Part shown: in pieces, positions 1-12,575 of the stretch
Position numbering within the stretch: position 1 is the stretch's first letter
Layout: each line of letters opens with the position of its first letter
From: Actinostola sp. cb2023
Taxonomy: Eukaryota; Cnidaria; Anthozoa; Actiniaria; Actinostolidae
Direction: 5' to 3'
DNA length: 64,000 bases
NCBI GenBank assembly: GCA_033675265.1
Contig: JAUJYZ010000125.1
Location: forward strand, 323,501 to 387,500
Position numbers and translations under genes: made by a program
The notes under the pieces: generated by a model
What the model was told of the DNA's origin: nothing
Databases searched by the model: none
Seen by the model: the letters and a program-made list of their open reading frames with translations, nothing else

Positions 1-158
1 TACATACTTTATTAGGTTTTCCAACAAGGCTTTTCAAAACCCATTACATTAATAATAATAATATATATTGTCCAATAAACCATTATAATTATCATTATTA
101 TCATCATCATCATCAACAACATCATCATCATTATTTTTATTATTATTAAATATCTTAC
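1..158. repeat. Simple-repeat-rich intron DNA
   Basis: This is intronic sequence of the dynein gene. It contains ATT/ATC trinucleotide runs, mainly AATAATAAT near 50 and TCATCATCA at about 100-135. No coding signal was seen. Confidence 0.7.
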
Positions 159-3100
159 ATGGGTAGTTTTTCCGCTTCTCTTCCTCTTCCTTTCAATGCT
201 TTAAAGTTTCTTTCCCAGTCAGGTACAGAAGCGAGATTCTTCTCCACCAACTGTTCCAGGTCAATGGTACCCAAAACCACCCAGTCTTCAAACTGCTCCT
301 GTACAGCGGTAAGTCTCTTGAACAAGTCTTCAGCCTTAGTGTACACGGTATTGAAGCCTGAGGCATTGTGGTTGATCATCAGAGGAAACACAGTGCTGTC
401 TTCGCTGACGCCGCGGAAGTGATTGGGAATGGAGATGAATTTACGCATCTCACGGTAGTACTTTGCATGGATTTCTTCCAGCGGTGGACGGAACTGAAGC
501 TTTTGCTGTCTGGAATTTGAACAAAACAAGAAGGTTTTTAGCAGACATATATGTAATCATCAAATACAATCACAGTGTCTTTGCAACTTTTGGAAGTAGA
601 TGTCACTGAAGTAGGGCTTGGAAGGCAATTATTTTGTGGCAAGTGTTTCGTTTCCTTTCTTCGTCAGAGTAAAAAAAAAGTAAAAAAAATTCTAACAATA
701 CATGTGTGTGGAATTTCCCTCACAGTATACACATTCAATCAATCATCTTATTTACCGAGGGCAATACGTAACAGTTCAAACTCTACTCAAAATTATTATC
801 ATAAATCCCACCCATTCTTACACATGTGAGTTATAAATTGATCTTCCTGGCTGTGATATGCGTGTGTGTGATAACGTACCTGAAGACAAGTTCCACCTTG
901 ATTTCTGGTAGGTTCTCATTCAGTGCTTCTAAACCCATCTGATACTGATGTTCCAGTGCCTTGTAGAGCTGTCTGTCCCAGTGCATCTTCCAGGTCTTCA
1001 TGTTGTCAGCTTTAAATCCATGTTGGATCAATGAGGTCATGATTTCACGAAACTCAATCAGGGAGTCCTTCCAGCGAGTCTGCTGTCTTAGTAGATCGAT
1101 GCTCATCAATTGGACAACCTTCAGGCAGAAAGAAACTATTAGTTAATACTCCAAAACCAATGTAATTGCATCCAATTATATGATGCTTTCTAGGACAAAG
1201 TCTGGAGTAAAACAGAACAAGAAGGCCTGTGGAAAGGAAAGGAAATTAGAAGGAATGATATGCATATCAGAAATGAAAGAGAATAGCAAAAATGGAAAGG
1301 GGGAAGAAGGGAGAAGAAACAAAGGAAAAACAATAAAATAAAAGAGAAAGGAAAAACAGAGAATGAAAAGGAATTTAAAATATTGGGATGAAAGGCGAGG
1401 GAACAGAAGAAAAGGGAATGGTGAAAAATAGAAAAGAAAAGAAGAGAAAGAGAAGAGAAGAAAAACAGTAAACAGAACAAGAAGGCCCGTGGAAAGGAAA
1501 TTAGAAGGAATGATATGCATATCAGAAGCAAAAATAAAGAAAAGAAAAGAAAAGGAAAAACAAAGAATGAAAAGGAATTTAAAAGATTGGGATAAAAGGG
1601 GAGGGAAGAGAAGAGACGAGACGAGACGAGAAGAGAAGAGAAGAGAAGAGAAGAGAAGAGAAGAGAAGAGAAGAGAAGAGAAGAGAAGAGAAGAAAAGAG
1701 AAGAGAAGAGAAGAGAAAGACAGAAATGGAATTCCATTCCAATGCTTTTCCAATGAATTACATAAGACCATATCAGTTATCATCCAATACCTTATCACTG
1801 ATGTTGTAGTGGCATTTCCTCAGCCTTCTATTCTCTGATGTCAATCTATCTGCTGCAGCCTGTAGTTTATCAATGTAGGCTTCTAACTCAGAGGGATTGT
1901 CCCATGTCACTTGTACCTTATTACCAGAGGAATCTTTAGAGCCATGTTTAGGGTTCTTGATCAGCCTCTCAAAGGCAAGAGCAGAGTCTAACATCATGGC
2001 TTGCTGACTGGGAATCATTTGCTGGTCTATAGTGTTGTAAAAATGTGCAACCTGGAAAGATTGACAATAAATGAATGGATATTCCATAAGACCCTCACTC
2101 TTGTTTCAACGTCTCTTTAATCTGTGTAACAGAGAGTAGCAGCTCTGTGGTACAGAGCAGTGATGGAGAGAGGAAACAGAGGGTTAATGCAAAGTAAGAC
2201 GATTTTGTATTGGAATTACAAGCTACAGTTATGATTTCCATTAATATGGATTGATAGTAGTTATTATTGGAAAGTGATTTTAAGTAATAGATACAATATG
2301 AGCGGCCGTGTTGTATGACATATACAATCAGTCAATCACTTATCACATCCACAGATGTATAAAATCTTGTTCTACTATAATTTTCAAGATACGAGTAAGT
2401 TTGGCCGAGAAAATCAAAGTTTTAGTCTATGCAAATCAAGACGATTTTGTATCAAAAATACAAGCTCTTCCACGGCTATGATTTCTATTGTGTTTTCCTC
2501 ATGAATTATTAATGCATATGATGATAATAATTGATCTTTATTTTACAAACAATGAGTGACTAACCTGTTTGAGAACCATTCCATGTCTGTAAAACTTGCT
2601 GGCAATGTTGGATGTGTGTTGTATCTTAGCAGGGACTGCAAATCCTAAGGCGCTGAGCTGTCTGACTTCACGCATGAGAGTAACAAGTCTATCTCCATAG
2701 TGAACTCTTAGCTTGCCATCAGAATGGCCCAGCTCCATCAAACGGCCACTAGTCTGTAGACTGATGGAAAATATTATTAATAAGTTAATAAAATATTATC
2801 AATAAGTTAATAAAATATCAGTGACTGGCTGCTGACGACACACCAACAACCTACCAACAACTGAACATAATGACAACAAATTTTGTGTCATGGAAATGAT
2901 TTACCAGTCTGTGCATTACTACGCAACCACCACAGATGAAAGTTACAACTGGTAAGTTGGCAATAGACTTCCATCAGTCAAAGATAATAATAATAATAAT
3001 AATAAGTTCTTATATAGTGCATTTCACATTGTCTCAATGTGCTTTACAACCAATGGAGGACTTTTTCGGGCTGCATATGAAGGCGCCTACGGCAGCTGAG

Positions 3101-6100
3101 CAGCTTGCAAACATTAGGAGTTAGTAGTTATTGTGTTATGCCTCCAATTTGAAGTAAACTGTTATATACCTCGAAAGCGGCTTCTTTGATGTCTCGAGTC
3201 AAACTGAAAACTACAAGATGCGACCTTCACCTTGGGTCGTCGCATACATGTAGTAATGCAAATGGTGGTGAATACAAAAAAACATTGGTCAATACAGTGT
3301 ACATGGTGAGTACATGGTTAGTAAGAACCATATAGTTTCTCTGTAATAACAAGACAACCAACCTTAGAGGTTGTTTAGGGTCGTCAATGAATGATAACAT
3401 CTCAGAGGACCAGCTCTCAAACTGATCTCTAGTGTAAGTTTGAAGTTCCTCTATCAGTTCTGTAGCTTCTCTTCTGAACCCACGAAAACCAGCCAAGTCA
3501 CCCAGCAAACTCTCGGCAGTACTCAGCGTTTCTTTTACCTGACAACAAATGCATAAGAATTGGTGATGTGTCTGGATTGGGCTTCCTGCCGTACAACACA
3601 AGCAATAATATTAGGCTCCTTGTGTAATGCAGCAGCCCTTACTGTTATCACAAAGTGTTGTGTGGCACTTAAAGTGTGACTGTATATAATGTGACTCCAT
3701 GTACATGTAAATCAGATAATATAAACTTGTACTTTGTGTAAAAAAAAAAGAGACTTTTACAATACCACAGTGTACGACCTCAATATCACAATGCAGAATG
3801 TTCCCACAAAATGTTCCCACAGGAACCCCATAAAAATTACTCATGCCTACATGGACTTATTTTTCTATTATTTTGTACAATAGCTGCAGAAGAAATAGTT
3901 GCACTGCCAGTGGTCTGGCTTCATTGCAATGGAGGGACAGAGGGACATAAAAGAACCCACACCACTGTTCGAATAAGAGTATGACACGAAGTTCCCGGCA
4001 CGTGTGGCCTGACCTATACTACTAAGTGTCCCCGATTAGTGGAGCACTTGTGCTCTGCTAGAAGACTTTGACACTTAAATAAAGTTGTTATATTTATATT
4101 ATTATTATTACTGTATATTGTTGTTCTTCAATACCTTTGCTTCTAACTGTCTGACCCACACAACATTGTTGACTATCTCAGGCATGTTTTTGCCCTTAGG
4201 TGGACCTCCATCTTTGCCCCCAGAGAATGACTGTTGGGTTCTAGACACAAAATCATCCCTGATTCCTTTGACGTACACAGTAAGTTGGCCAAGGAGGGTT
4301 TCCCTATTGAATAATTATTATAATAGAATAATTTATATAAGAATATCAGATTATAAGTATTGATTGAGGGAAACATTGTATAAGAAAAATCAGCGATAAT
4401 AAGTTACAATGTTTCGATATCGTCAGATGTCATTATCAAGTAAATGTAAATGTCAGTGTCAATGCTTAAAATAACGTTCGAAAAATATGTACATATATTA
4501 AGTTAACTACTAAGGTGATATTTTAAGCATTGACACTGACATTTACATTTACTTGATAATGACATCTGACGATGTCAAAACGTCGTAACTTATTATCGCT
4601 GATTTTTCTTATACAATATCAGATTAAAATAGGGTATTATTAGCCAGTTTTACCAACAAATTTCTCTATTGCATTTGAATCATTCACCTCTCTGGTGCTA
4701 GTTCTTTGCTGATGCTTGGCCTTTTAACTAGTTCTTTGTACCTCTGAAACTCTCTCAACAGCTGAAAACAGAGGAAAAATTTTATGGGGGTTTGCTGTAA
4801 AAATACAATGTAAACGGCTTTGATAATATACCTGATGTGACTGGGCAGACAAATCTCTAAACTGCTGTCTTAGTTTACCAGCTATTTTCTGTTCTGCAGG
4901 GGCCATTCCCCTCTCATATTGACCAACAGCTGCTCTCCATGAGGGCTCCGTATATGGATTTTGATGAAGAGGATTCAGGCCAGCAAATGGCATAAATGCA
5001 TCTGATGTCCTGAGTTGCTGTCTTTCTGACTGTGACAGCAAACGTACCAACTGCTCATGAACTGTTCTGAGTGTCAAAACCTATGGTAAATATTAAGAGT
5101 AAATGATTAGGAATATGGTTCCCTATCAGGTCCTCTTGCTTTCTCAATGGGCGTGTAACACCTGTCACGTGACTTTTTAAATTTTCACCGCAGACAAATG
5201 AAAATATCATAACTGGAAAGAACATGCTAAAGTTAGTAAAAGTGGGAAGTTTGAAGGGAAATACGTAAATAGGGCAATAGTTACAGGCATTCAAACTTTG
5301 CCTTTTTTTGTATGGAAATGTATGTTGGAGGGCAACGCTTGCCCTCCAAGCGAAAAACCCATACAAATCCTTGTTAAAGCGGGAAACTTTGAAAGCCGTT
5401 AACGTTTTTCTTATTTGCTTGATTCTTTTCAAATTTTCAAATTTTACTAATTTTAGTATGCTCTTTCAAGTTATGGTACATGTATTTTATGAAAATATAA
5501 AAAGTCACGTGGCAGGTGTTACAAGCCCATTATCACCATCATAATTATTAATCATCATAATTATTATCATCATCGAGTGTTGTGGGGGGATTTATCATTA
5601 TCTTGAAGTCACCACAGACTCTAACATGGTCATCCTTCTTGACTTATGAATGAATTGGATGAATAAGCAACTTATCTGCGCAGCTCATTTTCTGTGAGTC
5701 ACTTTCTTGACAACAATCATAATAATCATCATCATCATTATCATCATAACAACCAGTATCACCACCACAACCATCGGCAATGCTATCAATAGCTCAGCTA
5801 TCACATATACAGTTGTTTCATAAAATGTTTTCAGTACAAGTACTTGACCAAGCCAATGCAAAAGGACTGAAAGAAACATGGGTTACACGTACTGTACCTT
5901 AGCTTCCTTTTGCTCAAGAAAGCTGAGGAGAAAAGCAATGTGCGAGGACACTAAGGGCAGCTGCATACGTGTAGTAAGCTAGAGTTATATTCTATTCAAC
6001 AACTAACTCTTTTCAATAACATTTCCATTGCTTCCCTTTCATCCTGAGTGCTTTTACCATCAATGTTCTTTGAAACAACTGAATATCAAATCATACTACA

Positions 6101-7379
6101 ACGAAGTTATGAAGTTTAAAATGCATTTAATTAAATTACCTCTTCAAGTCTTGCTGCGAGCAGAGACAATCTCTCAGGTACAAACTTTTCCTCTCTCCAA
6201 GGATGAGAAGGGAAACGTCTCCAATACTGAGCTGTAAGTGTCTCGCAAGCTGCAACCCACCTCTCGCACACAGACACTCCTTTCTTCATGGCCTCCTTGA
6301 CATGTTGAAATGGCCCCTGCCAGATATTAAGTGCACCAAGCTTATGCTGGACATAGCGGCCAAGTCCTCCTCCGATAACATCAAGGAGATGTTTCATGCG
6401 AGAATCGGGATAAGGCTTGTGGTCCTCTTGCTTCCATACCTCGTCAAGTGAATCTTGAGTGGACTCGACAAGCTCTAGAGCATCATCCAGGTCAAGGCCA
6501 TTTAGATTAGAAAAGTCCTGGGATACATTCCCTGAAAAATGGGAATTAAATGGGAAAGAAAAGAAAAATTAAACTGTTTCTATAGAAATGTTATTACTGT
6601 ATGTACTGATAATTTCCTAGCTAGCAAGTGATGCACATTTTGATATTACCAATACCACCCTTTATAAATGTCATGGTCCAAACGGCAATACAGTATAATT
6701 TTAATAGTGGTTGCTATTGACTACCAATGTACACAATTTCATAAAGTTGCATTTACAAACCCTTTTGAAAACATTCTTGGAAATATGCGGCTCTTTCTCG
6801 TTCAGACAGATCGTATCCAGACACTGACGCATCAGCCCAGTACTGAAATTCATCCTGCGGGGTTAGAATTCCTCCTAAGCTGTCTTGGTTTTCGCCTTGG
6901 CTGGGGGCATTTTTATCTTGCTTTCTCACCACACTCCCCAGCCCTGCTTCGAGTTCGCTCAATAAACTTTGCAATTTAGGGTCGAAGTTTCGACTCCACT
7001 TCTCGTCTTTCAATAGCAGAGGAGCGTATATCTTCTGCACTGAGTGGTACAGTGTATTGACGGGAGATTCGAGCATCGACGAAATGAAGACATTTTCATG
7101 AAGGTTGTCAGGGGTGAGGACTTCGGGTTGTAATTTGAAGAAAACTAGGACTTTCTCCGACGCGTCGCTCGGTTCAACGTGGTTGGAGAACTCAATCGAC
7201 TTTTTGCCTTGATGTGAGTGGTATTTAGCTGCGAGTACCGGGCTATTTCCATCGTCCAAGAAGCCATTCAGTTCCTTGGAGTCAAACAATTCTGTTAAAG
7301 AACTATCAGAACTCGATATACCGAAGTAGTTGGCGGTCGTTTGAACGATGAAATCCTTCCTTGAATCACCAGATGGCAT
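159..7379 (-). CDS. DYNC2H1: Cytoplasmic dynein-2 heavy chain 1, N-terminal exons (partial; continues past the left edge)
   Basis: This gene encodes the heavy chain of the retrograde intraflagellar-transport motor. Ten exons fit GT-AG sites with consistent phase, in transcript order: 7379-6761, 6531-6140, 5080-4832, 4761-4688, 4303-4135, 3538-3359, 2753-2565, 2051-1791, 1118-880 and 509-159. They encode about 907 residues, which is the dimerising, subunit-binding tail; the AAA motor lies outside the window. Family landmarks include KVLVFFKLQPEV, SSMLESPVNTLY, NFDPKLQSLLSELEAGLG, GLNPLHQNPYTEP, DRLVTLMREVRQLSALGF and KALEHQYQMGLEALNENLPE. The start at 7379 is the ATG opening the first conserved block. 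The 509-159 exon ends in a GTAAGA donor in phase 2, so the protein continues to the left. The donor of exon 3538-3359 is the least certain: a better-looking GT four bases upstream (exon end 3363) breaks the phase. Introns carry fold-back repeats and a GA microsatellite. The gene is divergent from the phosphatase gene that starts at 8142. Confidence 0.93.
1205..1720. repeat. Purine-rich GAAGA microsatellite with internal direct duplication
   Basis: The region lies in a dynein gene intron and is almost purely A/G on the plus strand. Near-perfect AGAAG repeats run from about 1610 to 1715. A block of about 65 bp beginning AACAGAACAAGAAGG near 1211 recurs near 1472. Long open frames on both strands here are low-complexity artefacts. 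Confidence 0.85.
2980..3122 (+). repeat. SINE/MITE-like fragment with AAT run head
   Basis: An (AAT)n run is followed by TTCTTATATAGTGCATTTCA and a segment rich in CTCAATGTGCTTTACAA. This is the layout of short dispersed repeats common in marine invertebrate genomes. It lies in a dynein intron. The class is inferred, not proven. Confidence 0.5.
3885..4095 (+). repeat. Dispersed repeat ending GTGGAGCACTTGTGCTCTGC
   Basis: The last 55 bases or so, from CCCGATTAGTGGAGC onward, recur at 12610-12660 downstream of the phosphatase gene. This shows a dispersed family. The copy lies in a dynein intron and ends near an AATAAAG motif. Confidence 0.6.
4374..4617. repeat. Fold-back element (inverted repeat, about 95-bp arms)
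   Basis: The left arm begins TTGTATAAGAAAAATCAGCG and the right arm ends CGCTGATTTTTCTTATACAA. The arms share the block ATGACATCTGACGATxTC and the reverse complement of TGTCAGTGTCAATGCTTAAA. The central spacer is about 50 bp. It is a MITE-like hairpin in a dynein intron. Confidence 0.85.
5148..5535. repeat. Long imperfect fold-back element (about 190-bp arms)
   Basis: The element opens with GGGCGTGTAACACCTGTCAC and closes with GTGGCAGGTGTTACAAGCCC. The centre is a palindrome around 5335-5346 (GGGCAACGCTTGCCC). The arms are diverged but collinear. It lies in the dynein intron between 5080 and 6140 and has no coding content of its own. Confidence 0.8.
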
Positions 7380-8141
7380 GTTTTCTGGACGTATATCTAC
7401 TTCATGTTATAGCTATAAGGCGTTGAATGATAGAAGATGTCTAAAATAGGAGGAAATAGTCAAATTCAATAAAGATTTTTCTGATTGTTTTTACATTTCT
7501 TTCCCGCCGGTAAATATTTTCTGAAATTTAGAGGTTCGAACGGCATTGTGGGACATGCTGCTTCGCGAAAGCCATCATGGGACTTTTTGCAATGGGAAAG
7601 GAAAGAAACGGAAAGGAAAGGAAGAACAGAAGAGAAGAGAAAAGGGCAAACGAAAGGAGAACAAAACAAAAAGGAAGAAATGAAAAGAAAAAAGGAAGAA
7701 AACTGTAAATTGAAAAGAAAACGAAAAGATAAAGAAAAAGGGGGAAAAAGAAAGGAGAAGAGAAGAAAATGAAACATAACATGAAGCAAAAGAATAAAAC
7801 GGAAACAAAAACCCTGCAGTTGCAGGACGCATCAACATGTCAAGTGTTTATATGGCAGTACGTACTAGTACTCTTCACACTGCGATTTGTTCGTGTTTAA
7901 TATATTCGATCAATGTATTTAAATTGAATGGCAAAATATACGACAGCAGTTTGGTAGAAGAGGTCAACGGGTCGCTTTCCAGTCAGAAACGAACCCCACA
8001 CCACAAAGTCGTTTCTTCCAATCAGAGGTTATTTTTTTAGCTTTTAAAATTTATTCTTCAAAGATTTCATGTAAGCTGGTACGTAACCTGGTAACATGAA
8101 ACCACTGTTCAGTAAATAAATCGTCACACACCGGAAACATC
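7380..8141. promoter_or_regulatory. Divergent intergenic region between DYNC2H1 and ACP5, with a purine tract
   Basis: The 762 bp between the two divergent start codons must hold both 5' UTRs and core promoters. About 7590-7800 is strongly purine-rich on the plus strand (GGAAAGGAAAG-type repeats). No TATA box could be assigned confidently. Open frames here are low-complexity artefacts. Confidence 0.5.
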
Positions 8142-11100
8142 ATGGAGGCCCAACATAAAGCACTGTCTCTACTGATTCTGATCATTTTTGGACTAGTTTG
8201 TCCTTTAAACACAGTTCAGTATGATGAGTTGGGCTTCCTGGTTGTTGGTGACTGGGGAGGGCTGAATTTCTTCCCGTACAAGACCCCTATCGAATCTGCT
8301 ATTGCCAAGCAGATGGGCAAGACGGCGGACGAACTTACAGCACAGTTCGTAGTTGCACTGGGTAGGTTCAGTACCTTATTTTTAAAAGCACAAGACATCG
8401 AACTCTTTGAGTTCTTGAAAGACACAGCGCCTGATCATATACCAGCTGAATACATCAATAATTTGTGTGATGTGAAAAACGGATCCGACGCAAGCATAAG
8501 CGCAAGCTTTATATTTCTATTCTAGTTTGCGCTAATGCGGGCATTTACAAATTCAGAAATTTCATCATATCTTATATATGTACATCCGAATGCAATCTTT
8601 CGAATTTTATTTTTTCTGTTTATATATAATATACGGTTGCGACAATTCAGAAATCTTCCACTTTTCTCTACCTGTATATATATAATACACGGATGCGACA
8701 ATTCAGAAATTTTCCACTTTTCTCTACCTGTATATATATATAATATACGGATGCGACAATTCAGAAATTTCCACTTTTCTCTACGTACCTGTATACTTAT
8801 ATAATATAGTTATTACATATGTAAGATATACATTTTCTTATTAGTTAGCAAACGTTTTCAATCATTCGATCATCATATCAGGTTCAATCAGGGCGGGTTC
8901 AATGCTGGAGGTCAATGGCATTGAACCTGATGATGATCGAATGATCGTAAACGTTTGCTAACTAATAAGAAAATGTATATCTTACATATGTAATAACTAT
9001 ATAATCCTGGCGTGATGACACATATATAAAATACGGATGCGACAATTCAGAAATTTCCACTTTTCTCTACCTGTTGAATATATCAATTCCCCGCTAATGC
9101 TTGCGTCAAACCCGGCCCGTTTTCGCAGTGACGTAAGGGCTCTCGGCTCGTGCTTGCGCCTATGGTTGCGTCGCGTCGGGCTCGTTTCACGTACAGTGAC
9201 GTAAGGCATATGGTTGCGCGTCGCTAGTGAAAACCAGGCTTCAGTCTTTTCGTCCTGTCAACACAGACTTCTTTTCCAATACCGGCGTTATATGTAAACT
9301 GAGCGGTGTTCAGTGGATTATAAGATAAAGAGGGATCAGCCAGAGGTGTCAACGAAAGGAAAGTAGGAGGAAGAGAGAAGAGAGAGAGATGGGGGGAGCC
9401 TAGCCTCCCTCGCATCTGTTGTTAGTTCCGTCACGCAACGCACCCGCGGGACGTTGCGTGACGGAACTAAAAACGGATGCGAGGGAGGCTAGGGGGAGCC
9501 GGGAGGGGTGGTTATAATGATGTAATTTAATTCCAAATTGCACAATAATAATAATAATAATAAACTTTATTTTACAAGGGAAAAAACATATTACAGCTTG
9601 AGCTGAAAAACTTATGGCCCTTCTAATCTAAAAATATAAATATAATCTTAAAAAATATAAATATAAATATCTATCCTAATATCTATCCTAATACTAATAC
9701 TAATATATACATATACATAATATTGATAAATATTACACACACTGTAATTTCCACAATCTTCAACCTTTTTTTGTAGGGGATAATTTCTATTTTGATGGTG
9801 TAAAGAATGTCGATGACGAGAGGTTCCAAGAGACCTTTGAAAATGTTTTTGTAGCACCGTCGCTGCAAGTGCCCTGGTATTTCTGTGCTGGTAATCATGA
9901 CCATTATGGGAATGCATCAGCGCAAATCGCTTACAGCACGAAGTCCAAAAGATGGAATTTCCCAGACTTTTACTACTCAAGAACCTTCAAAATTCCAGGT
10001 GAAGAGTTGTCTATGAAAATCAGAAAATGATGAAAATATTGAACTAAAATATGTACCAATTCTGCTAGCGGTACAACTTTTCCCTTGATACTAAGAATGG
10101 AGAGAGGGAGCCAGAGGAGGAAGGTAGGGTGTCCTCTCTCCGTTCCCATTCCCTGCTTATCTAGTATTTTATAATTTTAAAATCAGGGACTACTCAGGGG
10201 GAGGGGGAGGTCAGGTCAGTAGAAGAGGAGAGGTAGTCCCTGGGGGACCCCCCTGGATTTCGAAGGACAATGATGTCCAATAGATATAATGGATTATTTA
10301 TAGCTATAAGGGGGACTGTCCAAAGACATTATTTTGGCTTTACATTAGACTGTGAACAGTCCCCCCTTTTTCCCTTTTCCCCACGTCCGGGATGTTTCTC
10401 TCTCTCGTTGGACCGAGTCTGGAGGGAAAAGGGGGGACTGTTAAAGGCTAGCTTTACATTCAATATTTCTTGTCTCTCTTAGGAAGTGATACAGTCTTGG
10501 AGCTGGTGATGGTTGATACAGTTTTACTGTGTGGTAACACAGAACATGACTCTATCAGGGGGCACATATCTAGAGGTATCCAGTGAAGCTTCTATAGCAG
10601 TTTATAGAGTTTACAAGCCACCCCCACCACACCAATCCCCCTCCCTTCCACCACCCCCCCCCCCCCCCCCCTCCCTGCCGAGAGTTGTCACCCTCCCTTC
10701 CACCACCCCCCCCCCTGCCGAGAGTTGTCCTCATTGAGCACACCTCTCTGAGACAAATAGGGTGGATGTCCCCTTACGGAGAGTTAATTAGCGGGTGTTA
10801 ATTATGTTTTATTCGGTAGAGAAAAGTAGCAACTGAAGATATAAAGCGAAACTCTTTATTGATGTCAAATGTTAAAACTCGAAAAAAAAACAGAACAACT
10901 GTATGGCATAACTATAGTTATTACAAATTAAAGACAAATTTCATTGCCGAAAGACAATTATTATATGGTGTGTCCGCTTACGAGAGAGCGTAAACAAAAG
11001 AAAAATCCAATTTTCATTTTCAAAAGTGTCCGCGTCCGCTTACGAGAGTGTCCGCTTACGGGAATGTGTAAATACAGAGTTTGACTGGGAGGTAAAACGG

Positions 11101-12575
11101 GGATTTGAAAAGGTGTCCGTATGTAGAGCTGTCCGCTTACGAGAGTGTCCGTTAGCGGAGAGTTGACTGTATTTAGATAACGTATTCTCTGAACAAAATA
11201 ACGTTCTTGTAATAACATAAATTTTTGACATCACACAGAACCCAGATCTGTTGTAGAATCAGACGCTCAATGGTCATGGTTGGAGGAAACACTAAAGGAT
11301 TCTAAAGCTCATTATCTGTTGGTTGGTGGACATTTTCCTGTGTGGTCAATTGCCGAACATGGTCCAACACAATGCCTTGTACAAAGGCTGAAGCCTCTGT
11401 TGGAGAGGTACAACGTGACGGCATATCTTAGTGGCCATGACCATAACTTGCAGGTGTGTATATGTGTGTGTTATAATAAATAATACTAATATTAAATAAT
11501 ACTAATAAATAACAATGTCAACTAAAATAATTATTGAGAAAAACAAAAATATATAGCTAATTGCATAATCATTGTCGGGTTGAAAATCATGAAAGCTATG
11601 ACCAAAAGGAATTCTGGGTAATTAAACTCTCAAATAACACCGTCAAATCATCGACCTTTTTATCCAGAATTGCAAGATCTTAGTTAAATAGTATAGCTCA
11701 TATACCTTCAAAACTACGAGAAAATTGAATATATCTGTATGTAATAATAATAATAATAATAATTTATTTATTCACGTAGAACACAAAAGAGCTTACAATA
11801 AAACTCGTGAGAACGTGCACGTGTTATGCGGGTCATGAACTGATTTCCCATCCATCCTTGCGGTCTCAGCTTCTATGATTTTATGATTTCAACCCGACAA
11901 CGATTATGCAATTAGCTATATAATCACAGGCAGTATAACTGAACTCAATCACTATTTTTACCTACTCTAAATGAGGCTTCATTAGAGCATTACATGAGTA
12001 CCGCAGTGGTCATGGATTCAAATCCCGTTGTAGTCTCAGATATTTTTCTTTTCTTTCACTGCAAGAATCTTTCATGGCTACTAATTTCTTTCATCTGCAG
12101 TTCACACACGTCTTCTTTACATTTATTCTTCATATATTGAATGATGTAGATGCACATTAGCCTCCTTTGCAGGCGTTTTAGTTCTTTGGTTCGCTATTCT
12201 GGGAGAAAAGAGAACCAACTAAAACGTCTGCAAAGGAGGTTAGATGTACATATACATCTACTTATTTCAGTAAATAGTCGCCATTACACTTTAACTAATA
12301 ACATATTTTCTCTACAGCATTTCAAGGAAAATAAATCTACTGTAGAGTACTTTGTAAGTGGAGCTGGTGCATATGTAGTTAACAGTACAGAACACAAGCA
12401 CAGTGTACCCGATGGAAGCCTAAAGTTCTTCTGGTCCAACACATTCAGTTATGGTGGCTTTGCTTCAATCCAAGCTACAGCAGAATCCATGAACCTGGTC
12501 TTCATAGATGCAGAGGGGAGAAAACTACACAGCAGGGCTTTGAAGCCTAGAGCTGGCACTTTGACTTATTGCTGA
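8142..12575 (+). CDS. ACP5: Tartrate-resistant acid phosphatase type 5 (purple acid phosphatase)
   Basis: This is a secreted or lysosomal dinuclear-metal phosphatase. Five exons fit perfectly in phase: 8142-8361, 9777-9998, 10483-10575, 11239-11453 and 12318-12575. They encode 335 residues, against roughly 325 for mammalian TRAP. An N-terminal hydrophobic segment at about residues 6-22 is a probable signal peptide. All seven metal ligands of the family are visible: D37 (GDWGG), D75 and Y78 (GDNFYFDG), N113 and H114 (GNHDHYG), H210 (GGHFPVW), and H245 and H247 (SGHDHN). The C-terminus contains the expected [12 protein letters not shown] block. The start is the first ATG before the signal peptide. 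Introns hold several fold-back and tandem repeats. A longer open reading through the first donor to 8525 is intron read-through. Confidence 0.95.
8636..9095. repeat. Tandem 60-bp repeats split by a fold-back element
   Basis: Units containing GCGACAATTCAGAAATTTCC and TTTTCTCTACCTGTATATAT occur three times between 8636 and 8800 and once more at about 9037-9075. Between them lies a 204-bp inverted repeat at 8801-9004. Its arms run from ATAATATAGTTATTACATAT to its reverse complement. It lies in ACP5 intron 1. Confidence 0.85.
9391..9500. repeat. GC-rich hairpin
   Basis: AGCCTAGCCTCCCTCGCATC is matched in reverse complement by GATGCGAGGGAGGCTAG. Inner arms TAGTTCCGTCACGCAACG and CGTTGCGTGACGGAACTA flank a loop of about 12 bp. 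It lies in ACP5 intron 1. Confidence 0.85.
10620..10740. repeat. Poly-C / CCACC low-complexity tract
   Basis: Two blocks of CCACCCCC(C)n separated by CCTGCCGAGAGTTGTC form a short duplicated low-complexity stretch in ACP5 intron 3. The exact length of the C runs may be unreliable. Confidence 0.6.
10780..11175. repeat. Repeated TGTCCGCTTACGAGAG motif cluster
   Basis: The motif GTCCGCTTACGAGAG or a close variant occurs at least four times between 10971 and 11165, and related CCCTTACGGAGAG lies near 10771. The arrangement suggests the decayed ends of one or more inserted elements in ACP5 intron 3. Confidence 0.55.
11551..11925. repeat. MITE-like element with about 38-bp terminal inverted repeats
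   Basis: Left end TATAGCTAATTGCATAATCA...GTCGGGTTGAAA is matched by the right end TTTCAACCCGACAACGATTATGCAATTAGCTATA. An internal AAT run is followed by TTATTTATTCACGTAGAAC. It lies in ACP5 intron 4. Confidence 0.85.
12144..12262. repeat. Fold-back hairpin in ACP5 intron 4
   Basis: GATGTAGATGCACATTAGCC...CCTTTGCAGGCGTTTTAGTT pairs with AACTAAAACGTCTGCAAAGG...TACATC. The arms are about 50 bp. Confidence 0.85.

Noticed and set aside
1176..1809. Ser/Leu/Phe-rich and Arg/Glu-rich ORFs
   Set aside because: Translation of a purine-rich microsatellite in a dynein intron.
3359..3363. Alternative donor AAG|GTTGGT for the dynein exon at 3538
   Set aside because: It leaves phase 2, which forces a downstream acceptor skipping the first AG. 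The donor four bases later keeps phase 0 with the natural CTACAG acceptor.
7466..7838. Overlapping Phe/Ser and Lys/Glu-rich ORFs upstream of ACP5
   Set aside because: Low-complexity purine tract, not conserved protein.
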